A stretch of DNA of 41,064 nucleotides from Pyrinomonadaceae bacterium (GCA_013816505.1 JACDEG010000003.1:1-41064); one strand, 5' to 3'; numbered from the stretch's first letter, positions 8,660-18,258 are shown. Program-made: numbers and translations. The notes: a model not told the origin generated them from the letters alone.

Positions 8660-8742
8660 TGTTTCTGCCCTCTGCTTTCCACCATGCTTTCCACCAAAGG
8701 TCACTTGCGCGCGCGCGGGCGATTCGCTCAAGCGGAAAAAAT

Positions 8743-10695
8743 CTACGCCACCACCGGCATCAGACCGGCGGTCGCGTGGCGGGCCGCGCGCGCAACGCCG
8801 CCGCCCGTCTCGTCAACGAATGCGCGGTGCCACAGTTCGAGCATCAGCAGCGTCCACAGTGCCGGTGCGTGGTCGCGCCGTCCGCGTTCGTGCTCATCAA
8901 GCAGCGTGTTGACGTAAGCCTGCTCGACATAGCCGCGTTGCCGCGTGCGTGATTCGGTGAGCGTTTCGCGAATGCGACTGCGCAGTTGATTGTTGATCCA
9001 CTCCTGGAGCGGTACGCCGAAGCCCTGTTTGGGTCGGTCGAGAATCTCCGCCGGCACAAAGTCGCGAATCGCACGCTTGAAGATGTACTTCGTCTCCAGC
9101 CCGCGCAGCTTCATCGAGGCCGGGATACGCGTCGCAAACTCGATCAGCTTGTGGTCGAGCAGCGGCGCGCGGGCTTCGAGCGACACGGCCATGCTCATCC
9201 GGTCAACCTTCGTCATGATGTCGCCCGGCAGATAGGTTTTGCTGTCGAGGTAGAGCATCGCGTCGAGCGGCTCGCCTGTCTGGGGCCGCGCGGCGTAATC
9301 ACGGAAGCGCGCCGCTGCGTCGGTCGTCCCCAAGCGTCGGCGGAAATCGCCGGTGTACAACGACGGTTTGTTGAGTCCGGTGAAGACCGAGACGCTATCG
9401 ATGTAGCGGTCGACCGGGTCGAGCGCGACATTGTTCAGGTAGTTGCGTCCCCACGCGCCATGCGGCAAGTGGCGACTGAGCGGCTGCATCAAACCGCGCC
9501 GGACGAAGCGAGGAAGATTGGCGAAGCCACTTCGCTGACGGTCGATCACGTAGCGCGTGTAGCCGCCGAACAATTCGTCGCCGCCGTCGCCGGAAAGCAC
9601 CACGGTGACGTACTCGCGCGCCATCTTCGAAACCATATAAGTCGGTATCGCCGACGAGTCAGCGAACGGCTCGTCGAAGTGCCACGCCAATTCGTCGACG
9701 ATGCCGCAGATGTCCGGCGTCACGATGAACTCATGATGGTCGGTGCCGAAATGTTTCGCCGCCACCCGCGCGTATTTCAATTCGTCCCAACTGTCTTCGC
9801 GGAAACCGATGGAGAAAGTTTTGACCGGGCGATTTGTATGACGCGCCATCAGGCCGACGACTGCGCTCGAATCAATGCCGCCGGATAGAAATGCGCCGAG
9901 TGGCACATCAGCGATCAGGCGCAGCCGCACCGACTCGTCGAGCAGCGCGCGCAACTCGTCTACGTAATCTTCTTCCTGACGCACGCCGCTTGCGTCCGCC
10001 GCGCCGCCGAAGTCAAAGTCCCAGTACGAGGTGACGGTCACGTCCGCTCCGTCGAAGAAGAGGTGATGGCCGGGCGGGAGTTTATGAATGTCTTGGAAGA
10101 TGCTGAGCGGGTCGGGCACGTAGCCGAACGTCAGGTAAGAGTCGACGGCCTCGGCGTTCGTCTCGCGCCGGACGCCGGGGTATTCGAGGAGCGACTTTAA
10201 TTCCGAGCCGAAGACGAACGTACCCTGCGGCGTGACCGTGTAATAGAGCGGTTTCTTGCCGACGCGGTCGCGGGCGACGAACAGCTTTCGCTCTCGCGCG
10301 TCCCACAACGCGAAGGCGAACATGCCGCGCAGGTGCTCGACGCAGGCCGCGCCGTACTCTTCGTAAGCGTGAACAATCGCCTCCGTGTCGGAGTGCGTCT
10401 GAAAGCGGTGGCCGCGCATCTCTAAGTCGGCTTGCAGTTCACGGTAGTTGTAGATTTCGCCGTTGAAGACGACGGTCGCCGTGCCGTCGCGACAACCAGA
10501 GAGCGGTTGATGCCCGCCCGCAAGGTCGATGATCGAGAGGCGACGCATGCCGAGCGCGACCTCCGCCGTGACCAGCGTTCCCTGCTCGTCCGGCCCGCGA
10601 TGCGTAATCACCTGGCACATGCGGTCCAGCACGACGGCGCGCTCCGACCCCGTGACCAGGCTATCTGTTCCGACAAATCCAGCAATGCCACACAT
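8743..10695 (-). CDS. asnB: Asparagine synthase (glutamine-hydrolysing) family amidotransferase, copy 2
   Basis: A 650-residue AsnB-type protein with Cys2 in MCGIAGFVGT, ITHRGPDEQG, VFNGEIYNY, and the ATP PPi-loop SGGIDSSAVVG. SGDGGDELFGGYTRY and DRMSMAVSLEARAPLLDHKL follow, both normal for active synthetase domains. It is closer in length and motifs to copy 3 (36500) than to copy 1 (1595). The C-terminus ends in an Ala/Arg-rich tail. A GAGG-type site lies about 11 nt before the ATG. The likely role is transfer of glutamine amide nitrogen to a carboxylate, either aspartate or a sugar acid in this cluster. The substrate cannot be assigned from sequence. Confidence 0.93.
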   Translation of the reverse strand: MCGIAGFVGTDSLVTGSERAVVLDRMCQVITHRGPDEQGTLVTAEVALGMRRLSIIDLAGGHQPLSGCRDGTATVVFNGEIYNYRELQADLEMRGHRFQTHSDTEAIVHAYEEYGAACVEHLRGMFAFALWDARERKLFVARDRVGKKPLYYTVTPQGTFVFGSELKSLLEYPGVRRETNAEAVDSYLTFGYVPDPLSIFQDIHKLPPGHHLFFDGADVTVTSYWDFDFGGAADASGVRQEEDYVDELRALLDESVRLRLIADVPLGAFLSGGIDSSAVVGLMARHTNRPVKTFSIGFREDSWDELKYARVAAKHFGTDHHEFIVTPDICGIVDELAWHFDEPFADSSAIPTYMVSKMAREYVTVVLSGDGGDELFGGYTRYVIDRQRSGFANLPRFVRRGLMQPLSRHLPHGAWGRNYLNNVALDPVDRYIDSVSVFTGLNKPSLYTGDFRRRLGTTDAAARFRDYAARPQTGEPLDAMLYLDSKTYLPGDIMTKVDRMSMAVSLEARAPLLDHKLIEFATRIPASMKLRGLETKYIFKRAIRDFVPAEILDRPKQGFGVPLQEWINNQLRSRIRETLTESRTRQRGYVEQAYVNTLLDEHERGRRDHAPALWTLLMLELWHRAFVDETGGGVARAARHATAGLMPVVA

Positions 10696-10804
10696 GTGCT
10701 CTTAATCCTCTTCCGCCGCCGCCGCGTCCCCAAGCTCTTTAACTCACCATCTCACCGGTCATAAATCATGCTTGCCGTGACATAAGCTCAAAAACATCCC
10801 CCTG

Positions 10805-12010
10805 CTAATTACTCTCAAACTGTCTGTCGCTGTCAACGGCCGCACGGCTGACAACAACCCCCTTATCAATTCCAAGCATCTCGCGATAAAGATCGGAGAT
10901 GCTGTCGGCGAAATGCTCTTTACTAAAATTTGTTTTAATGAACTGACGAGCCAACCGACCGATGATAGTGGCGCGCGCTTCGTCATGGAGCAATGAAAGA
11001 ACCTGCGCTGCCAGTTGCTCGTTGTTCTGATGTGAAAAAAGCAGCCCCGTTTTTCCGTCAATGATGATTTCCGGAATACCATCGACGGCGGTGGCGATGA
11101 CTGGCTTCCCCTGAGCCATCGCCTCCAGAATCACCAATGGCAGACCTTCCCAGTGTGTACTGAGGACGAATATATCCATCGCATTTACTAGGCGCGGGAT
11201 GTCCTTACGAAAATCTGTGAAGATAAAATAATCAGCGACTTTGTTCTCGGCAAGCATCTTTTTTACTTCTTCATAGTGCGCGCGATGCTCTTCACGACTC
11301 GAATAACCGCCGACGATGACAAAGCGGACATTAGGTTCAGCGGCGACGACATCCCGCGCCGCCCTGGCCAGCGTTCGATAATCCTTTTGCGGGTCGATGC
11401 GGGCAACCATACCGACAATTTTGGCCGTGTCCGGGATGCCGAGCTCGCGTCGGACATCCTGCTTAGCGGTGGCACGAATGACATCTGATTGAAGGTCGGC
11501 GTCGATCCCATCATAGACCACAACACCGCGTTGGGATGGAACGCGGAATGAGAACCGCCGCCATGTGTCCTGCGAGACAAAAGCGAACTTGTTGACCAGG
11601 CGCAGACCTCTGCGGTCGAAACGCCCGATGTTTTCATAACGATTTCTTACATGGCAGAGAATTGGTAAGCCTGCCAATCGACCAGCGGCCGCTGCGAACC
11701 GCGCCGCCAACACGTCCGAGCAGTGAACCAGATTGATCTTTCGACGCTTGAATTCACCGGCTAGTTGTAACGAAGCGCGCAGGAATGTTTGTGGCCGCCG
11801 TAGGCTTAGCTCAATTGGCTCATAAAGAGCCGTCTCAAAACCACCTTCAGCAAAAAAATCGATCACCGATGTTGACTCATTCTGACAGAACGCGATGTTT
11901 TTAAACTGATTTCCCTCTATTGCTTGCGCGATACGCCGTGTTGCGTGCTCAGTTCCGCCGACGGCGCTCCACGGCAGAATATGCGCGATGTTGTAAAGGT
12001 GTTCGGACAT
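10805..12010 (-). CDS. Glycosyltransferase family 4
   Basis: A 401-residue GT4 enzyme. I start it at the ATG at 12010 (MSEHLYNIAHILPWSAVGGTEHATRR), because that reproduces the usual GT4 N-terminus. The open frame continues upstream to 12289 but there encodes part of an unrelated GT2 (see the pseudogene). The C-terminal domain has GMVARIDPQKDYRTL, then EGLPLVILEAMAQGKPVIA (E-x7-E) and GIPEIIIDGKTGLLF. No good Shine-Dalgarno sequence precedes the start, so translation may depend on leader context left after the rearrangement upstream. Codons look somewhat less GC-rich than in neighbouring GTs, hinting at separate acquisition. Confidence 0.88.
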   Translation of the reverse strand: MSEHLYNIAHILPWSAVGGTEHATRRIAQAIEGNQFKNIAFCQNESTSVIDFFAEGGFETALYEPIELSLRRPQTFLRASLQLAGEFKRRKINLVHCSDVLAARFAAAAGRLAGLPILCHVRNRYENIGRFDRRGLRLVNKFAFVSQDTWRRFSFRVPSQRGVVVYDGIDADLQSDVIRATAKQDVRRELGIPDTAKIVGMVARIDPQKDYRTLARAARDVVAAEPNVRFVIVGGYSSREEHRAHYEEVKKMLAENKVADYFIFTDFRKDIPRLVNAMDIFVLSTHWEGLPLVILEAMAQGKPVIATAVDGIPEIIIDGKTGLLFSHQNNEQLAAQVLSLLHDEARATIIGRLARQFIKTNFSKEHFADSISDLYREMLGIDKGVVVSRAAVDSDRQFESN

Positions 12011-12109
12011 GTTAATGGCTTTTACGAAGAACCCGAGAATATCCCCACCCGCGAAGGCGAGGCGTGCAGAGCGCGCTTTGCTGCCGCCGGGTTTACTAAC
12101 AATCGACAC

Positions 12110-12333
12110 ATTGAAACCTTTGATCGACCGTAGAACATCACGGCGATAAACCACGGTCGCCGTATAACCGACGTAGTTACTGTGCAGAAGCGCCAGGTAA
12201 TGATCCTCTCTAACATATGGCAAAGGGTCGAATGTACTGTGGGTCATCAAACATGATGAGCCGCCGCTCTGCCCGAGACGAATGTGCACTCCGGATTATT
12301 TTGTAGGTGTCTTAAACCGGTTTCGAGAGCATT
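12110..12333 (-). pseudogene. Remnant of a family 2 glycosyltransferase, frameshifted and truncated at both ends
   Basis: Two minus-strand frames together give about 75 residues of a GT2 core. Frame one (from 12333) reads NALETGLRHLQNNPECTFVSGR and then hits a TGA at 12249-12247. The next frame picks up with DPLPYVREDHYLALL, NYVGYTATVVYRRDVL and RSIKGFN, ending near 12110. In intact GT2 enzymes these segments follow one another after the DxD motif. Here both the donor-binding N-terminal half and the C-terminal half are missing, and a frameshift lies at about 12250-12270. The relic sits between a methyltransferase stop (12365) and the GT4 start (12010), and its open second frame is fused in frame to the GT4. 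It looks like a scar of gene replacement. Confidence 0.8.
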
Positions 12334-12364
12334 CGTTGTCGGTCTTGGGAAGACTATCAGATTC

Positions 12365-13201
12365 TTAACTGGCCACCACTTTTGCGTCTGCCGCTTTCGG
12401 TTTTCTAAGCTTCCGCTTAACCGCTTTGATTGTTTTCCCCGGCAGTGCGCTCACTATTTTTTTGAAGAAATTTACAGTCTGCCCCAGCGGCATGTTGTTA
12501 AGATCAGGCGTCTCCATCATATTTGTGTAATTCTTTAGCGCATCCATTTTGGTAAGATAGTTTTTAGGATGAACATGCGACAGCGCGGACTGCTCGACGC
12601 ACTCTGCCTCCCGCTGAAGCCGCGGATAATTTTCCAAATGATTCTGTTCAATAAATAAGAAGATATTCTGCGCGTACCACCATCTCACTCGGTCGTTATT
12701 CCAGAATTTTTTGCGGATGCAGTCGATGACTTTGTACCCCTGCGCTGAAAAAAGCTCGTTCCAATACTCCGGCCACTGCTCGTTGATGTGATCGGTCCCG
12801 CCCTGGTAAGGAACGGCCGCCGAAAAAAGGACGACCGGCCCAAGATTCGTCAGCGACTCGATAAACGTCGCCGCACACTCGACGGGGAGGTGTTCAGCCA
12901 CCTCAAGCGAAACGACTAAGTCGTAATGATCGTTTATGTGCAGCGGTTGTTTCAGGTCTTTCGCCTGGAACCGCTCGGCCTCGACCTGTAGCATGCGACG
13001 GTCCACGTAGTCGCCATCTACCCCCATGAAGTTTTCGACGCCGCACTCCTTAAAGACCGACAGCCAGGTTCCGACCCCGCACCCGACGTCGATCACACTT
13101 CTGGGACGGATCAGTTCGCAAACGAAAGGGACGATTTCCCTGGCCGAACTTTTCGACTCCGCCTGTTGCCAATTATAAAATTCTTCGGTGTAAGGCTGCA
13201 T
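12365..13201 (-). CDS. Class I SAM-dependent methyltransferase
   Basis: A 278-residue methyltransferase. SAM motif I is SVIDVGCGVGTWLSVF, followed by FMGVDGDYVDRRML and YDLVVSLEVAEHLP, the usual order for a Rossmann-fold enzyme. The C-terminal third is Lys-rich (KTIKAVKRKLRKPKAADAK). The start is well supported: a GAAGGGG Shine-Dalgarno sequence ends 7 nt before the ATG at 13201. It lies downstream of the ABC exporter ATPase gene with a 241-nt gap. Methylation of a terminal sugar can serve as a chain-length stop signal read by Wzt-type C-terminal domains in ABC-exported O-antigens. That role is possible here given the neighbour, but unproven. Confidence 0.88.
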   Translation of the reverse strand: MQPYTEEFYNWQQAESKSSAREIVPFVCELIRPRSVIDVGCGVGTWLSVFKECGVENFMGVDGDYVDRRMLQVEAERFQAKDLKQPLHINDHYDLVVSLEVAEHLPVECAATFIESLTNLGPVVLFSAAVPYQGGTDHINEQWPEYWNELFSAQGYKVIDCIRKKFWNNDRVRWWYAQNIFLFIEQNHLENYPRLQREAECVEQSALSHVHPKNYLTKMDALKNYTNMMETPDLNNMPLGQTVNFFKKIVSALPGKTIKAVKRKLRKPKAADAKVVAS

Positions 13202-13393
13202 TCAAGTTCCCCTTCTCAGTAATCGAATCGGCGTTAAAGCATCTGCTCTGAATCAACCGCTGGATGGTGATTGGCAGTCGGCGCTGATCTGCCAATGAAC
13301 TCGCCTCTCTAAGACTCCCTTTCTCGGCATCAAACAGCGTCCCCCTTGAAACAGTCTCTCTAACGGTAGTCGCGTCTCTCAATCCTCGCGGGC

Positions 13394-13420
13394 CGGGTCG
13401 TAATTAAAGTTGCCGACCCG
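13394..13420 (-). terminator. Hairpin downstream of the ABC ATPase gene (no U-tract)
   Basis: A perfect 7-bp inverted repeat, CGGGTCG at 13394-13400 and CGACCCG at 13414-13420, encloses a 13-nt AT-rich loop. It lies 22 nt past the stop of the leftward ABC ATPase gene. No run of T follows on the minus strand, so intrinsic termination is doubtful. It may stabilise the mRNA end or simply be chance. Confidence 0.3.
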
Positions 13421-13442
13421 TGTACGACGGCGAATGCCTTCA

Positions 13443-14687
13443 CTATCGGAGCAACAGTTCGGCGCTCTCGGTGCTGCTGACGCTTCTCTCTTGTGTGATG
13501 CGCCACTCGTGCGGCATGTAAAACGTTCCGCGCGAAACCTTTCCCGCCCCGACGTGGAACATCGCGCAACGGTACTGCCAATCGATCAGCTCCGACGGCT
13601 CGTGTCGCTGTATTGCCGCGTCGATGTAATAGGTATCGACCTGCAATCCCAACTCGGCGCATGAAAATTCGACCTCGCCCCGCCCCGCTTCAAGGTCGAT
13701 TCGCCCGTGGCTCAAACCGGTGCTCAGTTGGCACTTCAACTCCCCGTTGCTCGCATAAAAGAAGACCTCAAAAATGGCATCGGGGATTTGCTCGTGCGAC
13801 TTATACTTGAGACGTACTGTGACCGGACTGCCGGTGCTGGCCGTCGACGTTTCGCGTCCCACGGCGTCGTAGAAATCAAGCGACGTGATCTCGGCCCGTC
13901 TCGACATTTGTTCGTTGCTCCAACTGGGCGGCCCCGACGGCACGAAGTCGTTCGCCGTTCGCCGGTACTCCGCGATGACCTCGGCGGGCGCGCCGCTGGC
14001 GACTACCTCGCCGCGCTCCATCAGCAGCACCCGGCTGCATAGCTTCTCGACCGCGCTCAGGTCGTGCGAGATGAAGATGATCGTCTTGCCTGACTGCCGC
14101 AAATCTTTGACCCGCTGCAAACACTTCGCTTGAAAGGCCGAGTCGCCGACCGCCAGTACTTCATCGAGCAGCAGGATATCCGGGTCAAGGTGTGCTGCTA
14201 TCGAGAAACCAAGCCGCACGTACATCCCTGACGAGTACCGCTTCACCGGCGTGTCGATGAACTGTCGGACACCCGCGAACTCGATGATGCTGTCCAGCTT
14301 CCCGCCGATGTCGCGTCGCCGCATCCCCAGAATCGACCCGCTCAGATAGATGTTCTCGCGCCCCGTCAACTCCGGGTGGAACCCCGACCCGACCTCGATC
14401 AGCGCCGACAGCCGCCCGTCGATTGTGATCTCGCCGGAGGTCGGCGCGGTAATGTTCGCCAGCAGCTTCAGCACCGTGCTTTTACCCGCCCCGTTGTGGC
14501 CGATGATGCCGAGCGCCTCGCCGCGCCGCACCTCGAAGCTCACGTTCTTGACGGCCAAAAACTCCTGCGGGGGCCGCCGCAAATTTTGCAGCCGGCGCAC
14601 TAGCGGGTGGCGCGCGCTATCGCCCGCAGGCGCCTCTTGGCGGATCAGATACTTTTTCGTCACAAGGTCAAACTTAAGGTCAATCAT
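13443..14687 (-). CDS. wzt: ABC transporter ATP-binding protein, Wzt-type with C-terminal carbohydrate-binding domain
   Basis: A 414-residue ATPase of a polysaccharide ABC-2 exporter. Walker [10 protein letters not shown] is at 63-71, an ABC signature-like [11 protein letters not shown] at 151-161, Walker B ILLLDE at 171-176 and the H-loop His at 208. Residues about 265-400 form a beta-rich extension ([39 protein letters not shown]) typical of Wzt C-terminal domains that bind the exported glycan. It pairs with the permease at 14799, whose stop is 111 nt upstream. Together they would move a completed, lipid-linked polysaccharide across the inner membrane. Confident for the family; the substrate is unknown. 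Confidence 0.93.
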   Translation of the reverse strand: MIDLKFDLVTKKYLIRQEAPAGDSARHPLVRRLQNLRRPPQEFLAVKNVSFEVRRGEALGIIGHNGAGKSTVLKLLANITAPTSGEITIDGRLSALIEVGSGFHPELTGRENIYLSGSILGMRRRDIGGKLDSIIEFAGVRQFIDTPVKRYSSGMYVRLGFSIAAHLDPDILLLDEVLAVGDSAFQAKCLQRVKDLRQSGKTIIFISHDLSAVEKLCSRVLLMERGEVVASGAPAEVIAEYRRTANDFVPSGPPSWSNEQMSRRAEITSLDFYDAVGRETSTASTGSPVTVRLKYKSHEQIPDAIFEVFFYASNGELKCQLSTGLSHGRIDLEAGRGEVEFSCAELGLQVDTYYIDAAIQRHEPSELIDWQYRCAMFHVGAGKVSRGTFYMPHEWRITQERSVSSTESAELLLR

Positions 14688-14798
14688 AATTTACTCATAG
14701 GGTTGGCTCCGCTAGTGCCGGCGGACGCGAAACGCGAGTGCCAAAAAACCCGCGGGCCTGAAACGCCGTTGACGAACTGCTCTCAGTTTGGTTGAGCT

Positions 14799-15686
14799 TT
14801 AGACAACGTCAGCTACCGTCGCCTCGACGTGCTTGAAATAGATGTACATGAGAGGGAGCAGGATCAAGGAGACCAGAGCGGACGCGCCCAGCGCCCGGAA
14901 GTTGGGCGGGGTGCCCTGCAACAGGACATTACGGAAGCCTTCGATGACGCCGACTGTCGGGTTTAAATCGTAGATGGGGCGCAGGCGCTCCGGCACGGCA
15001 GAGAGCGGATAGATGATTGGGGTCGCGAACATCCACACCTGAAGCAGCAGCGGCATCGCCACGCCCACATCGCGGAACCGCACCTGCACCGCCGACATGA
15101 ACAGCGACATCGCCAGCGCAAAGATTGTCAATACCAGAATGATCGGGACGACATAGAGAAAGTTGAGCGTGATCGGCGCGCGGTAGTAGATCATCAGACC
15201 GGCCAGCACGAGGGACGCAATCAGGAAATCAAAGAGGGCGGCGAGGACATAGGTCACCGGCAGAATTTCACGCGGGAAGTAGACCTTCGTGACGAGGTGA
15301 GAGTGGCTCACCAGTCCGTTCGTGGCGGTGCTCAGCGCCGTCGAAAAGTATGTCCACGGCAGCAGCCCAGTGTAGGCGAAGAGCGGGTAAGGGATATCGT
15401 CGCTCGGCATTCGCGCCACGACCGAAAAGATCAACGTGTAGATCAGCATCAGCGACAGCGGTTGCAGAATCGCCCACGACAAACCCAGCACCGACTGCTT
15501 GTAGCGCACCTTGATGCGATGCACGGTCAGCGTGTACAGCAAGTCCCGATACTCAACCAGCTTCGTCAATTGTTGAAGCATACCCGCGAACGAGAACGCC
15601 GGCGCCCGGATGACCGTCACCCGGCGGTCCCCTTTCCGGCCTGACAACGCCCCGCCAACCGGAGCGGATGAAACATCAATTGACAT
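14799..15686 (-). CDS. wzm: ABC-2 type polysaccharide exporter permease (Wzm-like)
   Basis: A 295-residue integral membrane permease. After a cytosolic N-terminus (about 1-55) come six or so hydrophobic segments. The first is LSWAILQPLSLMLIYTLIFSVV, and the last is near the C-terminus (LVSLILLPLMYIYFKHVEA). The family pattern KVYFPREILPVTYV and VRFRDVGVAMPLLLQVWMFATPIIYP (in that order) is characteristic of Wzm/TagG permeases. It is paired with the ATPase at 13443, and the two form the exporter. Upstream lies a 291-nt gap with an inverted repeat (15751-15817), suggesting that the exporter genes have their own expression control. Confidence 0.93.
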   Translation of the reverse strand: MSIDVSSAPVGGALSGRKGDRRVTVIRAPAFSFAGMLQQLTKLVEYRDLLYTLTVHRIKVRYKQSVLGLSWAILQPLSLMLIYTLIFSVVARMPSDDIPYPLFAYTGLLPWTYFSTALSTATNGLVSHSHLVTKVYFPREILPVTYVLAALFDFLIASLVLAGLMIYYRAPITLNFLYVVPIILVLTIFALAMSLFMSAVQVRFRDVGVAMPLLLQVWMFATPIIYPLSAVPERLRPIYDLNPTVGVIEGFRNVLLQGTPPNFRALGASALVSLILLPLMYIYFKHVEATVADVV

Positions 15687-15750
15687 ATTTGACGAAATTC
15701 CTTTTTAACTTCTCACCGAATACGATGGCGGTTTTCAATTGCTTACGACA

Positions 15751-15817
15751 GTTGAGAGGCTTTCCTCGTAACCGTCGGTCAAAACGTTAAGACAGCGCTC
15801 ATAGACCGCCTCTCAAC
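15751..15817. promoter_or_regulatory. 10-bp perfect inverted repeat upstream of the exporter permease
   Basis: GTTGAGAGGC at 15751-15760 is exactly reverse-complementary to GCCTCTCAAC at 15808-15817, separated by 47 nt. It lies in the 291-nt gap between the GT2 stop (15978) and the Wzm start (15686), about 65-130 nt before the permease ATG. It could be a leader RNA stem or a pair of half-sites for a regulator. I found no confident -10/-35 pair beside it. Confidence 0.4.
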
Positions 15818-15977
15818 GGGCGTAACCCGAAGCGCAATTAGCTGTCAGACGTTTAATAGGTTGGGCATTTCAATAAAGGTTCCCTTACAGGTGACTCCGG
15901 TGTTTTGAGTAATGAACGATCAGCGAGCGGTCAAAAAATTTGCCGCCCGCCGAGCCTCGAACGGAGAAGGACGACTC

Positions 15978-17015
15978 TCACGACTGCTTTTTGGCGCTGG
16001 CGAACGAGCGGACGAACGCGCCGATCTCGCCGAGCGTCCCACGCTCTTTGGTGGCGGCAAAGTCTTCGCGCCGCTTTCGAAAGTAACCGGCGAAAAACCG
16101 GAGTTCGGTTTCGTGGGCGAAAGCGCGTTCCGCATCGCCGCCTAGCGCGTGCTTCAGCCATCCCAGCGCGTCCACCGCCGCCTGTCGGTAAAGATGGGCC
16201 GGAACGTCAAACAGTCGCCCACTGCCCGACCGCTCGATCTCCGCGAGGCGCATCTTCGCCAACAGATACCCGTGCCCCCAATGCCACTTGCGGTGATACG
16301 CCTTCGTCACTCGTTCCGCCTGCACGTCGGCGATGATGAACAGGTCGGGAAGGTAGAGGCCCTTCCCACCGGCATCCCAGATGCGTGTCAGAAACTCGTG
16401 ATCCTCCGTCCCGCAGACGCTGCCTTTGAAGTGTTGAAACTCCGGTGAGAACAGTCCCACTTTATTGAACACGTGGCGGCGGACGCAGAGACTGGCACCG
16501 ATCAGACAGACCGGGTTTTCGGTGTCGGCGTAAAAGGGTTGGTCGCCATAATCGACGAGCGCGAGCGGCGACCAGTGGCGCTGGGTGAGCCACGCGGGCG
16601 GCTCCTTCTCCCACCGCGGCAGCGTCTTGCCGCCGACGAAATCGACCTCCGGGTGTTCGTCAAGCGCGCGTTTGTTGGTCGCCACCCAGTTGCGCTCGAC
16701 CCGCACGTCGTCGTCCGTGAAGGCGACAATGGGCGCGCGGGAGTTGGCGATGCCGGCGTTGCGCGCGTGCGACAGTCCCTGCTTGCCCTCGAAGACGTAA
16801 TGCAAATTGTTGTGCCCGCGCGCGATGAACGATTCGATCACCTGCCGCGTTTCGTCTCTGGAATTGTTATCAACGACGACCACCTCGTAGCTTAAGCTGT
16901 CCGCCTGCTGGTCGAGGACGCTCTCCAATGCCGCCGGCAACAGCTTACACCGGTTATACGTGCAGATGACTACCGAAACGTCGAATTGCTGAGTCATGTC
17001 TAATTCTGCTTTCAT
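15978..17015 (-). CDS. Glycosyltransferase family 2
   Basis: A 345-residue GT-A glycosyltransferase. It opens with VSVVICTYNRCKLLPAALESVL, the nucleotide-binding start of GT2 enzymes, and has VVVDNNSRDETRQV and the metal-binding acidic cluster VAFTDDDVRVERNW. CGTEDHEFLTRIWDAGGKGLYLPD supplies the later catalytic acidic region (ED). The C-terminal 100 residues are helical and charged, without TM segments. Two starts are possible, ATG 17015 and ATG 16997 (MTQQFDVSV), and neither has a good ribosome site. It is downstream of another GT2 by 220 nt of DNA in which I see no gene. Donor sugar unknown. Confidence 0.9.
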   Translation of the reverse strand: MKAELDMTQQFDVSVVICTYNRCKLLPAALESVLDQQADSLSYEVVVVDNNSRDETRQVIESFIARGHNNLHYVFEGKQGLSHARNAGIANSRAPIVAFTDDDVRVERNWVATNKRALDEHPEVDFVGGKTLPRWEKEPPAWLTQRHWSPLALVDYGDQPFYADTENPVCLIGASLCVRRHVFNKVGLFSPEFQHFKGSVCGTEDHEFLTRIWDAGGKGLYLPDLFIIADVQAERVTKAYHRKWHWGHGYLLAKMRLAEIERSGSGRLFDVPAHLYRQAAVDALGWLKHALGGDAERAFAHETELRFFAGYFRKRREDFAATKERGTLGEIGAFVRSFASAKKQS

Positions 17016-17235
17016 GCTGATTGCGGCCCGACGGTTTTACGCTCGCTCACAGGACAACGCATCTCTTGACGATTGTCTGTCGGGATTACTACGTTCAATT
17101 CCATGGCTAAACACCATCCACTCCCAGAATCGCTTGGGTCCCCACCGACGACGGGCGGCGACTCCCCCGCCGAGCGATTGCAGTTCGTCTTTCCGAGCCT
17201 ACCTGCGCGAATTTTCGGCAGCGCGTCACGCCTTT

Positions 17236-18258
17236 TCACCTGCTCACTGAGATGGTGATCCGATTCGTGGAGTCTGGGCGACGAAGCCGGTAAACATATT
17301 GCAGCAGGCCGGGGGCGAACCGCAGCCCTAAGATGACGGCCCGAAGTTTCAAGCTGCTGTGATAGTTGCTGGCAGACTTGAACAGCGCCACCGCTTGATC
17401 GTAGTGTCCGGCCATCAATGCCTGCTTTCCACTCTCCAAGGCGAGGCCCGCCCGAGACCTCTTGATTTGTTGGTCGATGATCCGCCGCGCAGTCTGTGAC
17501 ACGGGCAAAGTGTTCAAAAATTTTTCGTAAACTTCGATTTGACTTTCCAGCAAGCCAGCGACGTTTGCGGCCAGACTGACGGAGTGCATCCGGTGCCGCG
17601 CGATCACCTTCTGCTGGTAGGTGATGCGCCCGCCGCGGTGCGCCAGACGGACCCACAAATCAAAGTCCTCGGAACGAATGAACCTCTCGTCGAACAGCCC
17701 GGCGTCGATCAACGATTGCCTCTTCGCCACAGTGCACGACGTATGCACCGTACACTCTAGCCCCAGCAGGCTTTCAAAGGTGACCGGCCCCCGCGAGGGA
17801 ACGGTTTGCATGAATGTCTTCCCGACCAAGTCGGAGTCGCCGAACAGCAGAGAGTCCGCGTAGATCAAGTCCACCGTCGGGTCCGCCCGTAGAACCTCCA
17901 TCTGCTCGGCCAGGTAATCGGGTAGCCAAACGTCGTCGCTGTCGAGAAGCGCGACGTACTCACCGCGCGCGTGCCGGATCGCCACGTTGCGGGCGCTACT
18001 CGGGCCCCGGTTCTGCTGCGTGATGTAGATGATGTGCTCGCGGTACGGTTCGAGCGCCCGTTCGAACTCCTCCGTGTCCGGCGAGCCGTCGTTGACCACG
18101 ATGATTTCGTAACCAGTGAATGTCTGGGCCAGCACCGAGTCGAGCGCCTCGCCGATGTACCGGGCGACGTTGTAGGCGGGCATGATGACGCTCACGGTCG
18201 GCGCCGCCGTCGCGGGCTTTCGCGCTTGCTCCGCCGGCATAATTACAGCCTCCGGCAT
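17236..18258 (-). CDS. Glycosyltransferase family 2
   Basis: About 340 residues. The GT2 core runs from VSVIMPAYNVARYIGEALDSVLAQT through IIVVNDGSPDTEE to ALLDSDDVWLPDYLAEQ, the DxD-type metal site. CTVHTSCTVAKRQSLIDAGLFDE and SEDFDLWVRLAHRG complete the acceptor side. The C-terminal region (LESGKQALMAGHYDQAVALFKSA and onward) resembles a short helical-repeat tail seen in many GT2 enzymes. The ATG at 18258 overlaps the TGA of the upstream gene in a TGATG junction, so translational coupling is likely. That makes the TTG one codon earlier an unlikely start. Confidence 0.92.
   Translation of the reverse strand: MPEAVIMPAEQARKPATAAPTVSVIMPAYNVARYIGEALDSVLAQTFTGYEIIVVNDGSPDTEEFERALEPYREHIIYITQQNRGPSSARNVAIRHARGEYVALLDSDDVWLPDYLAEQMEVLRADPTVDLIYADSLLFGDSDLVGKTFMQTVPSRGPVTFESLLGLECTVHTSCTVAKRQSLIDAGLFDERFIRSEDFDLWVRLAHRGGRITYQQKVIARHRMHSVSLAANVAGLLESQIEVYEKFLNTLPVSQTARRIIDQQIKRSRAGLALESGKQALMAGHYDQAVALFKSASNYHSSLKLRAVILGLRFAPGLLQYVYRLRRPDSTNRITISVSR

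Noticed and set aside
12011-12289. N-terminal extension of the GT4 gene at 10805, making a 494-residue protein
   Set aside because: The extension is a piece of a GT2 enzyme after a frameshift, and the GT4 fold begins at MSEHLYNIAHILPW. I call the extension a pseudogene remnant.
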